Assembly (NCBI GenBank): GCA_946546075.1
Contig: CAMNNV010000039.1
Span: 1-9,156 of the forward strand
Direction of reading: 5' to 3'
From: an uncultured Bacillota bacterium
GTDB lineage: Bacteria; Bacillota; Clostridia; Peptostreptococcales; Anaerovoracaceae
Length of the DNA: 9,156 nt
Positions within the stretch are counted from its first letter, which is position 1. Each line of letters opens with the position of its first letter. The notes under the pieces are model-generated. The model was given only the letters and a program-made list of their open reading frames with translations, made no database searches and had not been told where the DNA came from. Positions 1 to 6,087 of this stretch are shown piece by piece. Both the position numbers and the translations under genes were made by a program.

Positions 1-852
1 ATCGCTGATCCTTGTAGCAACCTTATCAACATCCAGCATAGTAAGGTCTCTGCCGCCAGTGATGTTGACGAGGACTGCTCTTGCTCCTGAGATCTTCGTC
101 TCAAGCAGCGGGCTGTCCACAGCGGAAGTAACTGCGTCTTCCAGTCTGTTGTCGCCCTTGCCGTGACCGACACCCATGTGGACGATACCTCTGTCCTTCA
201 TGATCGTCGTTACGTCTGCGAAGTCCAGGTTGATGAGTGCGTCGTCTACGATGATATCGGAGATACCCTGTACGCCCTGCTTGAGGACTTCGTCTGCAAG
301 TTCGAAAGCTTCCATCAGGGATGTCTGCTCTTCTACTGTCTCAAGAAGTTTATCGTTAGGTACTACAACAAGGGAGTCTACGTACTTCTTGAGGAACTTG
401 ATGCCCAGGTCAGCATGCTCGCTTCTCTTCTTGCCTTCGAATCTGAAAGGCTTCGTTACGACACCTACTGTAAGTACACCCATATCCTTAGCGATCTTAG
501 CTATGATAGGAGCTGCACCTGTTCCTGTGCCGCCGCCCATGCCGCATGTAATGAAAACCATGTCTGAGCCTGCAATGTATTTTTCGAGATCTTCGAGGCT
601 CTCCTCAGCTGACTTCTGTCCTACCTCAGGATTACCTCCTGCTCCAAGTCCCTTCGTGAGCTTCTCTCCGATCTGGATCTTCGTTTCTGCCTTGCTCCTT
701 GCAAGAGCCTGTTTATCTGTGTTGACTGCGATGAACGTTACGCCCTTCATACCGCCGTCGATCATTCTGTTGACAGCGTTACATCCACCGCCGCCTACTC
801 CGATTACTTTTATCTCCTGTATATTTGACTGAGTCGTCTCGAATGTTAACAT
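1..852 (-). CDS. ftsZ: Cell division GTPase FtsZ, 5' part (C-terminus beyond window)
   Basis: FtsZ is the tubulin-like GTPase that polymerises into the cytokinetic ring at midcell. The frame is open from an ATG at 852 to the left edge, giving 284 codons of a protein usually 350-400 residues long; the end of the C-terminal domain, the linker and the conserved tail peptide are missing. The Rossmann-like GTP domain shows the T1 loop GVGGGGCNAVNRM (residues 18-30), the tubulin signature GMGGGTGTGAAP (104-115), and the T7 catalytic loop NLDFADV (208-214) with D210 and D213. The start is fixed by an AAGGGGAGGT ribosome binding site 8 nt upstream, and translation matches the family from the first residues. 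C24 and C103 replace residues that are more often Asn and Ala. It is the last gene seen in the cluster and has a candidate promoter of its own. Identification is certain; only completeness is limited. Confidence 0.98.
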   Translation of the reverse strand, partial: MLTFETTQSNIQEIKVIGVGGGGCNAVNRMIDGGMKGVTFIAVNTDKQALARSKAETKIQIGEKLTKGLGAGGNPEVGQKSAEESLEDLEKYIAGSDMVFITCGMGGGTGTGAAPIIAKIAKDMGVLTVGVVTKPFRFEGKKRSEHADLGIKFLKKYVDSLVVVPNDKLLETVEEQTSLMEAFELADEVLKQGVQGISDIIVDDALINLDFADVTTIMKDRGIVHMGVGHGKGDNRLEDAVTSAVDSPLLETKISGARAVLVNITGGRDLTMLDVDKVATRISD

Positions 853-860
853 TAAGTAGT

Positions 861-870
861 ACCTCCCCTT
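861..870 (-). promoter_or_regulatory. Strong ribosome binding site of ftsZ
   Basis: Read on the minus strand this is AAGGGGAGGT, a near-complete match to the 16S rRNA 3' end, placed 8 nt before the ATG at 852. It is the longest Shine-Dalgarno match in the window, fitting the high FtsZ output most bacteria need relative to the enzymes encoded upstream. Confidence 0.85.
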
Positions 871-897
871 GGGTTTGCCCTATTTTTTCTACCACAC

Positions 898-926
898 ATT
901 GTATCACAATATATTTATTCAGTAAA
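898..926 (-). promoter_or_regulatory. Candidate sigma-A promoter for ftsZ
   Basis: On the minus strand a TTTACT box (926-921; 4 of 6 to TTGACA) is followed after 17 nt by TACAAT (903-898; 5 of 6 to TATAAT). The TG of an extended -10 lies one base upstream of TACAAT. The -35 box falls in the last codons of ftsQ and the -10 box in the 62-nt gap, so a transcript would start near 890 and carry a leader of roughly 40 nt. This would let ftsZ be expressed independently of the upstream mur/fts operon, as is known for ftsZ in several bacteria. It rests on sequence match alone, in an AT-rich junction where chance matches occur. Confidence 0.5.
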
Positions 927-2330
927 GGAACAATAGTTATCTCCGCTCACAATAATCGTACCTTTTTTCTTGCCTTTTTGATAAATATCATAGACAACTG
1001 TCTTGAGGGTGCCCGACTCGATGGCATCCATGACATTGGCATAGGATCCGCTGACTTTTATCTTGGCGTAGATCGTCGCTGCGACCCTGCCATCCTTTAC
1101 TGCTACCTTCTTGAAAAACATGTCGTTTTCATCCACTGCTGCCAGAAGTTCCATGGTCTTATCAAAGCCTTCTTCATCTCTGAGTTTGACCCGGCTTCCC
1201 TTCTGCGCATCGATCGTTTCGAATCCCTCGATGGTCGTGATCTCACGCTGCTCTTTTGATACCTCGATGACCCTGCCGTCATTGTCGATGACCGTAAAGC
1301 TGTTTCCCGAGTGGAGCTGCGCAAGTCCCCGCCTCTCGCTGACCATTACGATGACCTTGTCCGGAAGATCTCTTTTGAACTGCACATCCTCGATGTAGAG
1401 GTTCTCCATGATCTTTCTCTTTTCCAGGAAGAAATGGATGTCGAAGATATTCTCACCCTTCTTGATGTTCGTACCTTCGAGGATCTGTTTCTCGCTCACG
1501 AGATCATTACCCGTCACCGTCACCTTCTGGACATTGAAGTAATCCAGATGCATCACCACGATCAGCGCAGCGATAAGACCCATCGCGATCAGGATGCGCA
1601 AAAGATAATTCTTGCTCTTCTTTCTTTTCTTGCGCTTTTTCTTCGCTTCTTTTCGACCCTTCAGCGCCGGCTTTTCTTGCGCTTTTTCTTCCGGTTCCTT
1701 CTTTGGCTCCTCTTTTTTCTCATCCAAAGAATCCCCGGCTTCTTCTTCGACGTCGGGTCGTTCTTTTTTCTCGAGTTTCTCTTTCTCGACCTTCTCTTTC
1801 TCGAGCTTCTCCTGCTCGAGCTTCTCTTTCTTGAGATTCTCTTTCTCGAGCTTCTCCTGCTCGCGTTTTTCTTTCTCGAGTTTCGCTTTCTCGCGTTTTT
1901 CGCGTTTTTCACGCTCCTTGCGCTCTTTGCGCTCCTTGCGCTGCCTACGCCTCTCGCGTTTTGCCTGTCTCTTATCAGGCTCCTGTTTTTCTTCTGTTTC
2001 CTGTTCTTCTACCTCTTCGGTCTTCTCTTGTGAAGGTTTTGATGGTTCAGCTTCCGCTTCCGGCTCAGGCTCAAACTCCGGCTCCGCTTCCGTCTTTGTT
2101 TCGGTTTCCGCCGGTTTCTCCGGTTCCTCGCTGATCGGCTCCTGCTCCTGCTCTATGATTTCCGGTTCCGGCTTCTCTTCCTGCGGTGCAGGTTCCTGAT
2201 TCGGTTCCTCGGCAACCTCTTCGGGCACCTCCGGCACCTCCGGCACCTCCGGCTGCTGCTCCGTGGTCTCAGGCTGGAGCTGCTCCTCCTTCACTTCCTC
2301 CAAAGGGGTCTGGAGATCTTTATCAGGCAA
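915..2330 (-). CDS. ftsQ: Cell division protein FtsQ/DivIB with long charged cytoplasmic N-terminus
   Basis: This is a bitopic membrane protein that scaffolds the septal FtsQLB (DivIB-DivIC-FtsL) subcomplex. Counting from the GTG at 2339 (474 residues), residues 1-118 are rich in Glu and Pro, 119-195 are almost wholly Lys/Glu/Arg, and 196-243 are basic and end in KKKRKKRKKSK. One transmembrane helix (about 244-263) follows, then an extracellular POTRA domain (about 267-336, FNVQKVTVTGNDLVSEKQI to VMVSERR) and a beta domain to the end. The C-terminal half matches the family; the N-terminus is far longer than the roughly 30 residues of B. subtilis DivIB. I place the start at TTG 2330 (471 residues) because a GAGGTGAT site at 2342-2335 lies 8 nt before it but overlaps the alternative GTG. 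The gene sits between murG and ftsZ, the classical position. Confidence 0.93.
   Translation of the reverse strand: MPDKDLQTPLEEVKEEQLQPETTEQQPEVPEVPEVPEEVAEEPNQEPAPQEEKPEPEIIEQEQEPISEEPEKPAETETKTEAEPEFEPEPEAEAEPSKPSQEKTEEVEEQETEEKQEPDKRQAKRERRRQRKERKERKEREKREKREKAKLEKEKREQEKLEKENLKKEKLEQEKLEKEKVEKEKLEKKERPDVEEEAGDSLDEKKEEPKKEPEEKAQEKPALKGRKEAKKKRKKRKKSKNYLLRILIAMGLIAALIVVMHLDYFNVQKVTVTGNDLVSEKQILEGTNIKKGENIFDIHFFLEKRKIMENLYIEDVQFKRDLPDKVIVMVSERRGLAQLHSGNSFTVIDNDGRVIEVSKEQREITTIEGFETIDAQKGSRVKLRDEEGFDKTMELLAAVDENDMFFKKVAVKDGRVAATIYAKIKVSGSYANVMDAIESGTLKTVVYDIYQKGKKKGTIIVSGDNYCSFTE
1764..1883 (-). repeat. 15-bp tandem repeat, eight copies, encoding KLEKE-type pentads in ftsQ
   Basis: Eight consecutive 15-bp units encode KLEKE, KREQE, KLEKE, NLKKE, KLEQE, KLEKE, KVEKE and KLEKK (residues 153-192 counted from the GTG at 2339). 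On the plus strand the units appear as variants of a CTCGAGCTTCTC-like motif. The repeat stays in frame with no spacer residues. Related charged sequence (ERKERKEREKREKREK, 135-150) lies just N-terminal. Such repeats can gain or lose whole units by slippage without breaking the frame. Confidence 0.85.
2224..2250 (-). repeat. 9-bp tandem repeat (three copies) encoding Pro-Glu-Val in ftsQ
   Basis: The plus strand carries GGCACCTCC three times in direct succession with no mismatch. It encodes the PEV-type repeat around residues 30-39 of the FtsQ N-terminus, within the Glu/Pro-rich segment. It is a short, in-frame, low-complexity repeat. Confidence 0.8.
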
Positions 2331-2334
2331 CGAT

Positions 2335-2342
2335 ATCACCTC
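2335..2342 (-). promoter_or_regulatory. Ribosome binding site of ftsQ that favours the TTG start
   Basis: The minus strand reads GAGGTGAT, an eight-base match to the anti-Shine-Dalgarno sequence, directly after the murG stop codon (2346-2344). The GTG at 2339 lies inside this site and so cannot use it. The in-frame TTG at 2330 lies 8 nt after GAGG, an ideal distance, which is why I prefer that start. Confidence 0.7.
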
Positions 2343-2343
2343 G

Positions 2344-3444
2344 TTATCTAAGTTCTTCTATGTTGTCGCAGATCGTGCTCACGGCGTTCTCCGTCGCACA
2401 GGATCTGCTCTTCTGTGCCATATCTGCAAGTCCCTCAGGATTGCCCATGAGATAATCGATGGTCTCGATCAGTTTCTCGTTGGTCAGATCTTTTTCTTCT
2501 ATGACGTCCGCTCCGCCCTTTTCGGCTACTGCTCTGGCGTTGAAATACTGGTGATTTCCCGTAGCTGCAGGGAATGGAATGAATATCGCAGGCCTTCCGC
2601 AGACTGTGACCTCTGCTACTGTGAGGGCTCCGCTCCTGCTGACCACCAGATCTGCCGAGTTAACATAATCAGGCATATTGTTAATATACTCCAAAACCCT
2701 GATATTATCGCCGATATGGACGCCTGTTTCCTTCAATTCGTCTGTAACTGCGTGATAATAGTTCCTTCCCGTAGCCAGACAGATTTTTATGTTCTCATGT
2801 CCGTTATACTTTTCGATGACGGACATCATGGCCTTGTTGATCCTGCCGGCTCCCTGGCTTCCGCCGAATGCCAGAATGACGAAATCGTCATCCCGGAAGC
2901 CCAGTTTCTTTCTGGCCTCTTCCCGGTCCACATCCAGGAATGCTGCTCTCACAGGATTGCCTGTCACGATGTGCTTTTCCGGGTGCTTGAAGTACCCGCT
3001 GGCCTCTTCGAAACCGAGGAACATTTTGGATGCATGTTTCTCACCCATCTTGTTGGTCACGCCCGGGAATGCGTTCTGCTCATGGATGTAGGACGGGATC
3101 CCCAGCTTATGGGCGTTGCTCACGATCGGTGCGCTGGCATATCCGCCCGTGCCCACGACGAAATCCGGCTTGAATTCCGCCATGACTTTCTTTGCTTCCT
3201 TGTTGGCATCCCGCAGCACCTTCATCGTTTTGAAGTTCCTCATGAGATGCTTTCTGTCAAATCCCTGCACAGGGATCAGACGAATGTCGTATCCGTTCGC
3301 AGGAACCAGGGTCTTCTCCAGCCCCCTTTCTGCTCCCACAAAAAGGATCTCTGCATCAGGCTCGCGCCTTCTTATCTCGTCTGCGATGGCTATAGCAGGA
3401 TAGATGTGTCCTCCTGTACCGCCGCCTGTCATTATCACTCTCAT
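2344..3444 (-). CDS. murG: MurG, UDP-GlcNAc:lipid I GlcNAc transferase
   Basis: MurG transfers GlcNAc from UDP-GlcNAc to lipid I on the inner face of the membrane, making lipid II. At 366 residues it is the usual length and belongs to the GT-B fold family GT28. The N-terminal domain has the glycine-rich loop TGGGTGGHIYPA (6-17), GTGGYAS (98-104) and HEQNAFPG (121-128), then VTGNPVR (160-166) near the domain hinge. The C-terminal domain shows FGGSQGAG (193-200), the donor-binding stretch SRSGALTVAE (269-278) and FPAATGNHQYFNA (291-303). The ATG at 3444 overlaps the ftsW TGA as ATGA, with GAAAGG 8 nt upstream, so translation is probably coupled. It is followed directly by ftsQ; murB and murC, found near here in other genomes, are absent. 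Confidence 0.98.
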   Translation of the reverse strand: MRVIMTGGGTGGHIYPAIAIADEIRRREPDAEILFVGAERGLEKTLVPANGYDIRLIPVQGFDRKHLMRNFKTMKVLRDANKEAKKVMAEFKPDFVVGTGGYASAPIVSNAHKLGIPSYIHEQNAFPGVTNKMGEKHASKMFLGFEEASGYFKHPEKHIVTGNPVRAAFLDVDREEARKKLGFRDDDFVILAFGGSQGAGRINKAMMSVIEKYNGHENIKICLATGRNYYHAVTDELKETGVHIGDNIRVLEYINNMPDYVNSADLVVSRSGALTVAEVTVCGRPAIFIPFPAATGNHQYFNARAVAEKGGADVIEEKDLTNEKLIETIDYLMGNPEGLADMAQKSRSCATENAVSTICDNIEELR

Positions 3445-4685
3445 TGTTCAGGCCTTTCTTTTATCACAGTTTCTTCTTTCTTTTCGTGACGTGATATATT
3501 GACTAATATCCCCGCCCCAAACATAAACAGCAGTATGGCGTTGCCGCCGTAGCTGATGAATGGCAAGTTGATACCTGTAGCCGGCATAGAAGATGTAACG
3601 ACGGCCACATTGAGTATTACCTGTATCGCGACCATCAGGACGATACCGGATGCCAGCAGGACCCCGAACTGGTCTCTCGCATGGATGGCAACGTGCACGC
3701 CTCTCCACAGGAATGCACAGTAAAGCGCCATCAGGAACATGATGCCCACAAGGCCAAGCTCCTCTCCGATGATCGCCAGTATGAAGTCATTCTGCGGCTC
3801 CGGAAGGTACAGATTCTTCATGACGCTCTGCCCTATACCTTTGCCGAACAGGCCTCCGGAGCCCAGTGCCAGAAGGGACTGGACTACCTGATACCCATCT
3901 CCCAAAGGGTCCGCGAAGGGATCTAAAAAGCTTGCGAATCTCCCGTACCAGTACGTATGTCTCAGCACGGTGGTAAGGGCCATGACGCCGGCAAACGCCC
4001 CTGCGAACGCAAGGACGATATATTTCTTATGCAGTCCTGCTACGATCAGCATGCATCCTATGATGCCCACCACAGTCAGGGCCGTAGAAAGGTTCGGCTG
4101 TCTGACGATAAGTACTGCATAGATGAGTCCCACGCCAACGACAGGGATGACGCCCCGGAACAAGGAATCGATCCTGTCAGGCTTCTCCCCGAGATACCAG
4201 GCAGTGAACAATATCGCACAGAACTTGGCGATCTCACCCGGCATGACCGTGATCGGTCCCAGACCCAGCCATCTCGTAGCATTATTATAGGATACTCCGA
4301 GAGGCGTGAAAAGAAGGAGAAGCAGGATGAGTCCCACGATCGCAGCCCATGGAGCCACCTTCCTGTAGCAACGGTAATCCAGCATGGCACCAAAACAGAA
4401 TACGATCACCCCTCCCAGAAGCCATATGCCATGTCTGATGAGATAGTAATAAGGGTTGCCGTATCTGCTCAGTGAGTAATAGTAGCTGGCGCTGAAAATC
4501 ATGATCAGCCCGAAAATGGCGAGCATGGCTGTAAACAGCACCAAAAGGAAGTCTGACGAACCTCCTTTTGTCATGACCTTATCCAGAATAGGGATGTCCA
4601 GCTTGATACTCTTCTTTTTCTTTTTTGTTCTGGTCGCTCTCCTCGAGGTCTTGCTCCTCTTTCGAGTCTTACTGGTCGTCTCCAC
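3441..4685 (-). CDS. ftsW: FtsW/SpoVE, SEDS-family peptidoglycan polymerase
   Basis: This is a SEDS-family integral membrane glycosyltransferase that polymerises lipid II at the septum together with its class B PBP partner. The protein has 414 residues: a basic cytoplasmic tail (1-42, with KKKKK at 21-25), then about ten hydrophobic segments from residue 46 to 396. Family motifs include ATRWLGLG (136-143), PGEIAKF (149-155), DPLGDGYQ (259-266) and the loop YLPEPQNDFILAIIGEELG (293-311), where D300 matches the essential aspartate of RodA/FtsW. SYGGNAILLFMFGAGILVN closes the last helix. The GTG start is supported by AAGAGG 9 nt upstream (4700-4695). The gene begins inside the last codons of murD (17 nt overlap). 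Position between murD and murG matches spoVE of B. subtilis; a vegetative or sporulation role cannot be told from sequence. Confidence 0.96.
   Translation of the reverse strand: METTSKTRKRSKTSRRATRTKKKKKSIKLDIPILDKVMTKGGSSDFLLVLFTAMLAIFGLIMIFSASYYYSLSRYGNPYYYLIRHGIWLLGGVIVFCFGAMLDYRCYRKVAPWAAIVGLILLLLLFTPLGVSYNNATRWLGLGPITVMPGEIAKFCAILFTAWYLGEKPDRIDSLFRGVIPVVGVGLIYAVLIVRQPNLSTALTVVGIIGCMLIVAGLHKKYIVLAFAGAFAGVMALTTVLRHTYWYGRFASFLDPFADPLGDGYQVVQSLLALGSGGLFGKGIGQSVMKNLYLPEPQNDFILAIIGEELGLVGIMFLMALYCAFLWRGVHVAIHARDQFGVLLASGIVLMVAIQVILNVAVVTSSMPATGINLPFISYGGNAILLFMFGAGILVNISRHEKKEETVIKERPEQ
3453..3458 (-). promoter_or_regulatory. Ribosome binding site of murG, inside ftsW
   Basis: The minus strand reads GAAAGG, 8 nt before the murG ATG, within the last ftsW codons. 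It is a partial match only; the ATGA stop-start overlap probably contributes by coupling. Confidence 0.55.
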
Positions 4686-6069
4686 TTGCTATTTCCTCTT
4701 TAAGACGTGCTGCGCACTCCTTGAAATGGCGTCCTCTCACTTCGAAGCTCGGGTACATATCCCATGAAGCACATGCAGGGGAAAGAAGAACCACATCTCC
4801 CGGTACAGCCTGCTCGTAGGCCTTCCTGACGCATTCCTCCATGTCACTGCACATGATGATATTCTCAAATCCGGCTTCTTCCGCCGTAGCCCTGATCTTC
4901 GGCGCTGTCTTGCCCAGAAGCACCAGAGCCTTGACTCTGCCGGGGAACGTGCCGACGAATTCCTCGTAGGTTGCTCCCTTATCATAGCCACCTGCGATGA
5001 GGATGATGTTCTCCTTCATGGCTTCGATGGCCTTTATTGCTGCATCCGTATTCGTTCCCTTGGAATCGTTGACGAACCGGACGCCCTCGATTTCTCCCCA
5101 GAGTTCGATCCTGTGCTCTACACCGGCGAACTCTCTCATGACCTTGGCGATGATCTTCGGATCGATGCCTCCAAAGAATGCGATGGCACTGGCTGCCAGG
5201 GCGTTCTCCAGGTTGTGTGTGCCCGGGATCTTCAGCTCGTCTGTGCCGCAGATCACCGTTTCTGCACCCTTCTCGTCTCTGATGACGATATTGCCATCCT
5301 TGACGAATGCACCGAAGTCCAGCTGCTCCTTCCTGCTGAACGGAACGATGGTGACCTCTGCTCCGTCTCCGAGAGCGAAGCATGCCTTATCATCGTAGTT
5401 CAGTACGCAGTACTGATCCTTCGTCTGGTTGGCGAAGATATTTGCCTTCGCTTTGCCGTAGCCTTCCATATCTCCGTGCCTGTCCAGATGGTCCGGTGTG
5501 AGGTTGAGGATGGCGGATACTTCCGGTCTGAATTCCTTTATCGTCTCCAGCTGGAAGCTGCTGCACTCTGTGACGAGCCAGCTGTCCTCCTCTGCCTCCA
5601 TGGCCTTTGAGAGGACCGCAACGCCGATATTTCCCACGACGAAGCTGGAAGCCGTGGCCTCTTCATAGATCTCCCCTACGAGGCTGGTCGTCGTCGTCTT
5701 GCCGTTTGTTCCCGTGATGGCGATGTATCTGCCCTTGCCCGCTCTGTAGGCGATCTCCAGCTCTCCTGTGATCTCTGCACCCGCAGCCTTTGCCTGCTGG
5801 ATGAACTCGAGAGCAGGAGGAACTCCCGGGCTGAGGATGAGCATATCAAAGGCGCTCATATCCTCCGGTACTCTGCCCAGAAACAGCTCTGCGCCGGAAT
5901 CTTTCAAAAACGACAAAAGCTGAGGATCCATTTCGGCCTCAGTTTTTGAATCCTGTACAGCTACGATTGCTCCCAGGTCGATCATTACGCGGGCAGCAGC
6001 TTCTCCTGATCTGCCCATGCCAACTACAAGGATTTTTTTGTCCTTAAACTCGTGAATACATTCTGTCAT
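4669..6069 (-). CDS. murD: MurD, UDP-MurNAc-L-alanine:D-glutamate ligase
   Basis: MurD is the cytoplasmic ATP-dependent ligase that adds D-glutamate to UDP-MurNAc-L-Ala. The 466 residues fit the three-domain Mur ligase plan. An N-terminal Rossmann-like UDP-binding domain shows VVGMGRSG (15-22) and LSPGVPP (79-85). The central ATPase domain has the P-loop TGTNGKTTT (119-127), LTPDHLDRH (190-198), and K208 at the place of the carbamylated lysine. EHRIE (318-322), NDSKGTN (334-340) and the C-terminal MurD signature LSPACASWDMY (429-439) follow. The ATG at 6069 has AGGAG 8 nt upstream. It lies 18 nt after mraY and runs 17 nt into ftsW. The LSPACAS motif and gene context separate it from MurC, MurE and MurF. 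Confidence 0.98.
   Translation of the reverse strand: MTECIHEFKDKKILVVGMGRSGEAAARVMIDLGAIVAVQDSKTEAEMDPQLLSFLKDSGAELFLGRVPEDMSAFDMLILSPGVPPALEFIQQAKAAGAEITGELEIAYRAGKGRYIAITGTNGKTTTTSLVGEIYEEATASSFVVGNIGVAVLSKAMEAEEDSWLVTECSSFQLETIKEFRPEVSAILNLTPDHLDRHGDMEGYGKAKANIFANQTKDQYCVLNYDDKACFALGDGAEVTIVPFSRKEQLDFGAFVKDGNIVIRDEKGAETVICGTDELKIPGTHNLENALAASAIAFFGGIDPKIIAKVMREFAGVEHRIELWGEIEGVRFVNDSKGTNTDAAIKAIEAMKENIILIAGGYDKGATYEEFVGTFPGRVKALVLLGKTAPKIRATAEEAGFENIIMCSDMEECVRKAYEQAVPGDVVLLSPACASWDMYPSFEVRGRHFKECAARLKEEIASGDDQ
4695..4700 (-). promoter_or_regulatory. Ribosome binding site of ftsW, inside murD
   Basis: The minus strand reads AAGAGG, 9 nt before the GTG at 4685 and within the last codons of murD. 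It supports the GTG start and hence the 17-nt overlap with murD over the later in-frame ATG at residue 38. Confidence 0.7.
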
Positions 6070-6076
6070 TCTTTAT

Positions 6077-6082
6077 TCTCCT
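6077..6082 (-). promoter_or_regulatory. Ribosome binding site of murD
   Basis: The minus strand reads AGGAGA in the 18-nt mraY-murD gap, with 7 nt between it and the ATG at 6069. It confirms that start. Confidence 0.8.
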
Positions 6083-6087
6083 GAAAT

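Noticed and set aside
163..832. Plus-strand open frames of 134 and 218 codons opposite ftsZ
   Set aside because: They overlap highly conserved FtsZ codons, show no family motif and lack convincing ribosome binding sites.
861..892. Possible terminator hairpin between ftsQ and ftsZ (GGGCAAACCC)
   Set aside because: The stem is only three base pairs and no U-run follows on the minus strand; the A-run precedes it. It also lies against the ftsZ ribosome binding site.
1311..2199. Plus-strand open frames rich in Phe/Leu and Ser/Phe that look like membrane or low-complexity proteins
   Set aside because: They are antisense readings of the Lys/Glu codons in the charged ftsQ repeat; AAG and GAG runs give Leu, Phe and Ser on the other strand.
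2263..3489. A 408-codon open frame on the plus strand opposite murG
   Set aside because: Its codons are the exact complement of the murG codons, so it stays open only because murG rarely uses TTA, CTA or TCA. The product has no recognisable domain, while murG on the other strand has all family motifs.
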